DNA from: Fratercula arctica
Taxonomy: Eukaryota > Chordata > Aves > Charadriiformes > Alcidae
Length of the DNA stretch: 64,000 bases
Reading direction: 5' to 3'
NCBI GenBank assembly: GCA_947846985.1
Contig: CANTUZ010000001.1
Coordinates: 69,829,521-69,893,520 of the forward strand
Shown here: positions 61,301 to 64,000 of the stretch, piece by piece
Layout: the number at the start of each line of letters is the position of its first letter
Position numbering within the stretch: the first letter of the stretch is position 1
Notes under the pieces: generated by a model
Seen by the model: only the letters and a program-made list of their open reading frames with translations
Told to the model about the DNA's origin: nothing
The model's database searches: none
Program-made: the position numbers and the translations under genes

Positions 61301-63620
61301 GTTTCGCTCTATCATCCTTCCTGATGTGAGCAGGCAGGGTAAGGCTGACCCTGCCACTGGAAGGCAGGCTCAGCACAGTAACATGCTCACGGTATTTATA
61401 ACTCCTTCGTCATCTTACCAAAGAAGGCTACTGCCCCTCAAAAAGCAACTTGGATGTTTTGTCTTTGACAAGTCACATACTTAGCCTGGGATCCCGCCAT
61501 GCTGAGGTCTGAAGGGTGTCTTGCGTTACAGGACCCAGGCATCATGGGCTGAATGGGCTGGCTGAGCAGCAGCCTGGCACGGGGGGAGGAAAAAAAGGAA
61601 AAGTGATGTTGCTGTGACAGAAGGACCACACAAATCCCAGATATTGAAAACAGAGGCAGGATGCTTTCGCAGGCACGGCACAAGGCTGAGCGCTAGGAGG
61701 TATAACCTCAGCTCTCGGCCGCGGATGGCACATCCTGTGTGAGCTTCAGGGGAGCCCTTTCTGGTAACGTGGGTGGCTCGCTGGGGACCTGGCCGCTAGG
61801 ATTTCAGGGGGGTGAAATCTCCTGAAATTCCTGCTGGTGGGAACCGCTTGTGTTTGTGCTCTCCCAGTGTTTTTTGGTTGACACGTCTAGCTGGATGCCC
61901 TCCCCCGCCGCCCACCCAGGGCAGCCTGAGGCCGTGAAGACAAAGCCGGAGACCCCCCAGCGGAGACCCCCCACCTCCCCGTGTGTGTATGCCGGCACCG
62001 GGACCCTTACCTGAGCTGCTGGTCGTGGCTACAGCCGGCGGCGGGCGGCCCGGGGGTGCTGCCCCGCGTCAGGCCGCCAGGGGGCGCCGCGCCGCCGCCG
62101 CCGGGGGCTGCGGCGAAGGGCGGGGGCGCGCCGCGGGGGGGGCGGCCGCCGCCCGCCGGCAGCTCCGCGCTCCGCGCACCCAGCTCCGCGCTCCGCGGCC
62201 CCAGCTCCGCGCTCCGCCCCGCCTTCGCGCCCTGCAAGAGAGAGATGTGGAGCGGGGGGAGGGCGAAACTCCAGCGGACCCCTGACCGCTGCGTGGGAAA
62301 TGCGTGAACCGCGGGCAGCGCGGCGGGGGCGCAGTCGCCCTTAATACGATGAGAAATAATAATAAGAAGCGATAGCATTGCGGTAGCCGGCCGCCGCTTT
62401 CATAGCCGCTGCTGTCCCACGCTTTGTGTAACCGGCCCGCGGAACCCTTGGGACCAGGGCGCTGTGAAAGCAAAGCCGCCCCGGTCCTGCCATCGAGCAG
62501 TTTAGGAGACAAAATGCAACCCTGTGAAGGCACGATGTGTATCTTAGCACTGGTGTGATTAGCGCTGCTGTAAAAGCCCACTGGTGGGAATAAACCTTAT
62601 TAAAGGAAAAAAAAAAAAATATGGTGGGTTTTTTCCTATTTATAATGCAGATACACTTTTTATTTTAATAGAGCCATTATAATACAGGTATGTAGGAGGT
62701 TAAAAGCTACAGCTGAGGGGTCTGGAGATAATGGTGCAACTATGTTTACCGTACACTCAAGTAACAGAAACAGCAGCTAAGTTTTCTGTGAAGGGAGGTA
62801 CAACAGGTGGGTGGAAGAACAAAAAAACTGGAAATGCCGAGGAACCAGCGATAAGAAAAAAAATCCTGTGCCAAACCTACTAGCTTTCACGGGTCTCCAT
62901 TATCTCTAGCTGAGGCTGAACTTTATTTCCCCGTGTGGGAATCTGTTACACTTACAACCTGGGAGTCCCACACAAATCTCCGTGTATTCCCGCCATGTGC
63001 CACCGCACCAAACAGCAGGCTTTGCTGCATCAGTGGCGTCCGGCTGGATTCGGGGAGCAAGCGGGGGTAAAGCTTGCTTTGAGAGGTTGCACTGCTGACA
63101 CTACTATTGCTAGTTTCCAGTGCGGTCAGTCAGGTTTCTTTCACGATCAGCTAACAATAAGTCATCCACACCTTTTGCATACCCCCCCTCCTCAGTTTTC
63201 AAGCTGAAACAGCTGGTCAAGCAGCCCTCCTGGCTGAGGTCTTAAAAAAGGGATTTAAGGTAATTAAATGCTGAAGGGAGACCCTTTATATAGGCTGCCC
63301 TTATATAGGAGAATAGGGAAGGAAAGGCAAAGGCACAGTTACGGGACTGACATGTTTTAACTTGGTTGTTTAATAACAGCATCTTCTTCCCATATAAATG
63401 CCTCTCTGTTCGAAGAAATGCTTACCTGGCTCGATATCACGCTTACTTCTCTCAGTGCTTGCTGGTTCGCTGTTTGTGAAGATGCAATTTGCCCTTGAAG
63501 TTGAGGACTGGGGACAAGCTGCTGCTGCGAAATGGCCCCTGACCTCTGCTGTAGCTGTTGTGGCTCTGGCTGCTGAGTATTGCTAAAGCTCAGGGACACC
63601 GTTGGCTGCTGTAGGAACAT
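57100..63620 (-). CDS. NPAS2: NPAS2, neuronal PAS domain protein 2, last five coding exons
   Basis: On the minus strand, exons 63426-63620, 62011-62231, 61481-61573, 59670-59856 and 58285-58476 join in phase into 295 residues plus stop. They match the C-terminal region of NPAS2 as I remember it: [16 protein letters not shown], then a divergent GC-rich segment, [28 protein letters not shown], and a C-terminus with SLSESS. NPAS2 is a bHLH-PAS transcription factor and a paralogue of CLOCK. It pairs with BMAL1 on E-boxes in the circadian clock. This part is the Gln-rich activation region; the bHLH and PAS exons lie past the right edge of the window. Confidence 0.95.
58285..58476 (-). CDS. NPAS2: NPAS2 last coding exon with polyglutamine tract
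   Basis: The acceptor on the minus strand is ctttatctgtag. It encodes [19 protein letters not shown] through LPQPLR and stops with TAA. After YHQT it has ten CAG codons and one CAA (58348-58380), giving 11 glutamines. The downstream SLSESS motif matches the NPAS2 C-terminus. Confidence 0.95.
58348..58380 (-). repeat. NPAS2: CAG tract coding polyglutamine in NPAS2
   Basis: Ten CAG codons and one CAA on the minus strand, in frame in the last exon. Confidence 0.97.
58477..59669 (-). other. NPAS2: NPAS2 intron before last exon
   Basis: 1.19 kb with no recognisable repeat or gene. Confidence 0.8.
59670..59856 (-). CDS. NPAS2: NPAS2 penultimate exon in window
   Basis: The acceptor on the minus strand is ctttcttccacag and the donor is gtaggg. 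It completes Lys, then encodes [20 protein letters not shown] through QQRYLQ. It is rich in Gln and Ser. Confidence 0.94.
59857..61480 (-). other. NPAS2: NPAS2 intron
   Basis: 1.62 kb with no recognisable repeat. The plus-strand ORF near 60021-60542 has no visible splice or family support. Confidence 0.78.
61481..61573 (-). CDS. NPAS2: NPAS2 exon with [16 protein letters not shown]
   Basis: The acceptor on the minus strand is ccccccgtgccag and the donor is gtatgt. It finishes the split Arg, then encodes [16 protein letters not shown] through GSQA and two bases of Lys. The donor was placed at gtatgt rather than the later gtgact because this keeps the frame KYSQTQ across the junction. Confidence 0.95.
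61574..62010 (-). other. NPAS2: NPAS2 intron
   Basis: 437 bases, GC-rich towards 62000. Nothing recognised. Confidence 0.8.
62011..62231 (-). CDS. NPAS2: NPAS2 GC-rich exon with 21-bp tandem repeat
   Basis: The acceptor on the minus strand is ctctctcttgcag and the donor is gtaagg; it ends two bases into Arg. It encodes [18 protein letters not shown] through CSHDQQL. The N-terminal part carries three 7-residue units ([21 protein letters not shown]), followed by a Gly/Pro/Ala-rich stretch. Only the ends resemble the mammalian exon I remember (Gly-x-Lys at the start, SHDxQLR at the end). Exon identity rests on phase, splice sites and those ends. Confidence 0.85.
62160..62222 (-). repeat. NPAS2: 21-bp tandem repeat in NPAS2 exon, 3 copies
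   Basis: The plus-strand core CAGCTCCGCGCTCCG occurs at 62160-62174, 62181-62195 and 62202-62216, a strict 21-base period that keeps the reading frame. Confidence 0.95.
62232..63425 (-). other. NPAS2: NPAS2 intron
   Basis: 1.19 kb. The part next to the GC-rich exon (to about 62340) is also GC-rich. No gene or CR1 copy recognised. Confidence 0.78.
63426..63620 (-). CDS. NPAS2: NPAS2 exon with [12 protein letters not shown]
   Basis: The acceptor on the minus strand is ccttcttctccag and the donor is gtaagc; 65 codons with phase 0 on both sides. It encodes [17 protein letters not shown] through VSVISSQ. The opening Met is internal; the residue before it should come from an exon beyond 64000. 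Confidence 0.95.
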
Positions 63621-64000
63621 CTGGAGAAGAAGGGGGGAGGGTTTATTTGCATAGCCCAGCTGTCCTGGATAATGTAGGTGACAGAATTAAATCCAAAGAT
63701 ATATTCTAAAATAAAGTTACCACATTTCTGGATTCACTATGCATTTCCTGTTCATTGGAAATCACCTATCTTTCCTATGTTAACAGTTCTGCTCTCTCTA
63801 GTTTCTTGATTTCTTGTTCTGTAAGTGCATTCATTACTCATGAAATGTGTCCTGAAGGTACAAGTCCTCTTTCCATGGGGCAGGCACAGCACTTGTAAGA
63901 GCAGTTCCCTGTACATTTACCGTGTTCTGGGGCATCCTGACCAGAGAGAAGAGAGTAACTCCGTGTCTTTTCAGTCCTTTCATTTCTCCTTTCAACAAAA
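63621..64000 (-). other. NPAS2: NPAS2 intron, cut by window edge
   Basis: 380 bases with no recognisable feature. Confidence 0.75.

Noticed and set aside
62069..62581. 170-residue minus-strand open frame over the NPAS2 GC-rich exon
   Set aside because: It is a different frame from the one that joins the neighbouring NPAS2 exons and runs across the exon's acceptor; it is a composition artefact.

Overview
The window is vertebrate nuclear DNA, most likely from a bird. It holds multi-exon genes with GT-AG introns and many short 5'-truncated CR1 LINE copies. It shows no bacterial-type operons. A crocodilian or turtle is possible because CR1 is common there too, but the compact introns favour a bird. 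I could not determine the species.

Three genes are recognisable, in the order TBC1D8 (+), RPL31 (-), NPAS2 (-). From memory, these three genes are also neighbours on human chromosome 2q11. (1) Positions 1-48560 are TBC1D8, a Rab GTPase-activating protein. Nineteen coding exons lie between 11502 and 48018, and their phases join without a break into 1103 codons plus stop. The first coding exon is not in the window, so 1-11501 is read as intron 1. (2) Positions about 49115-54435 are RPL31 on the minus strand, complete: a 27-base non-coding first exon with a TOP-type start, and four coding exons giving 125 residues. It ends tail-to-tail with TBC1D8, leaving roughly 0.55 kb between the two poly(A) sites. 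Its CpG-rich promoter lies around 54400-54700. (3) Positions about 57100-64000 are the 3' part of NPAS2 on the minus strand: the last five coding exons (296 codons including stop) and the 3' UTR. The bHLH and PAS exons lie beyond the right edge.

The rest is intronic and intergenic DNA. I recognise eight clear CR1 fragments (near 2.3, 5.2, 9.4, 12.3, 16.7, 31.4, 39.6 and 43.9 kb) and one much older CR1/L3-like remnant near 25.3-26.6 kb. There are also several microsatellites or minisatellites, a 23-bp palindrome in a TBC1D8 intron, and a 10-bp-stem hairpin in an RPL31 intron.

The three genes work in unrelated processes: membrane traffic, the cytosolic ribosome, and circadian transcription. 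I see no sign that they form one system. I found no undescribed biological system. The points most worth a second look are a GC-rich NPAS2 exon carrying a 21-bp in-frame tandem repeat, a CAG/polyglutamine tract in the last NPAS2 exon, and inverted CR1 copies flanking TBC1D8 exons 2-10. Exon numbers for TBC1D8 assume one upstream coding exon. TBC1D8 residue numbers count from the first complete codon in the window, so about 42 must be added for the full protein.
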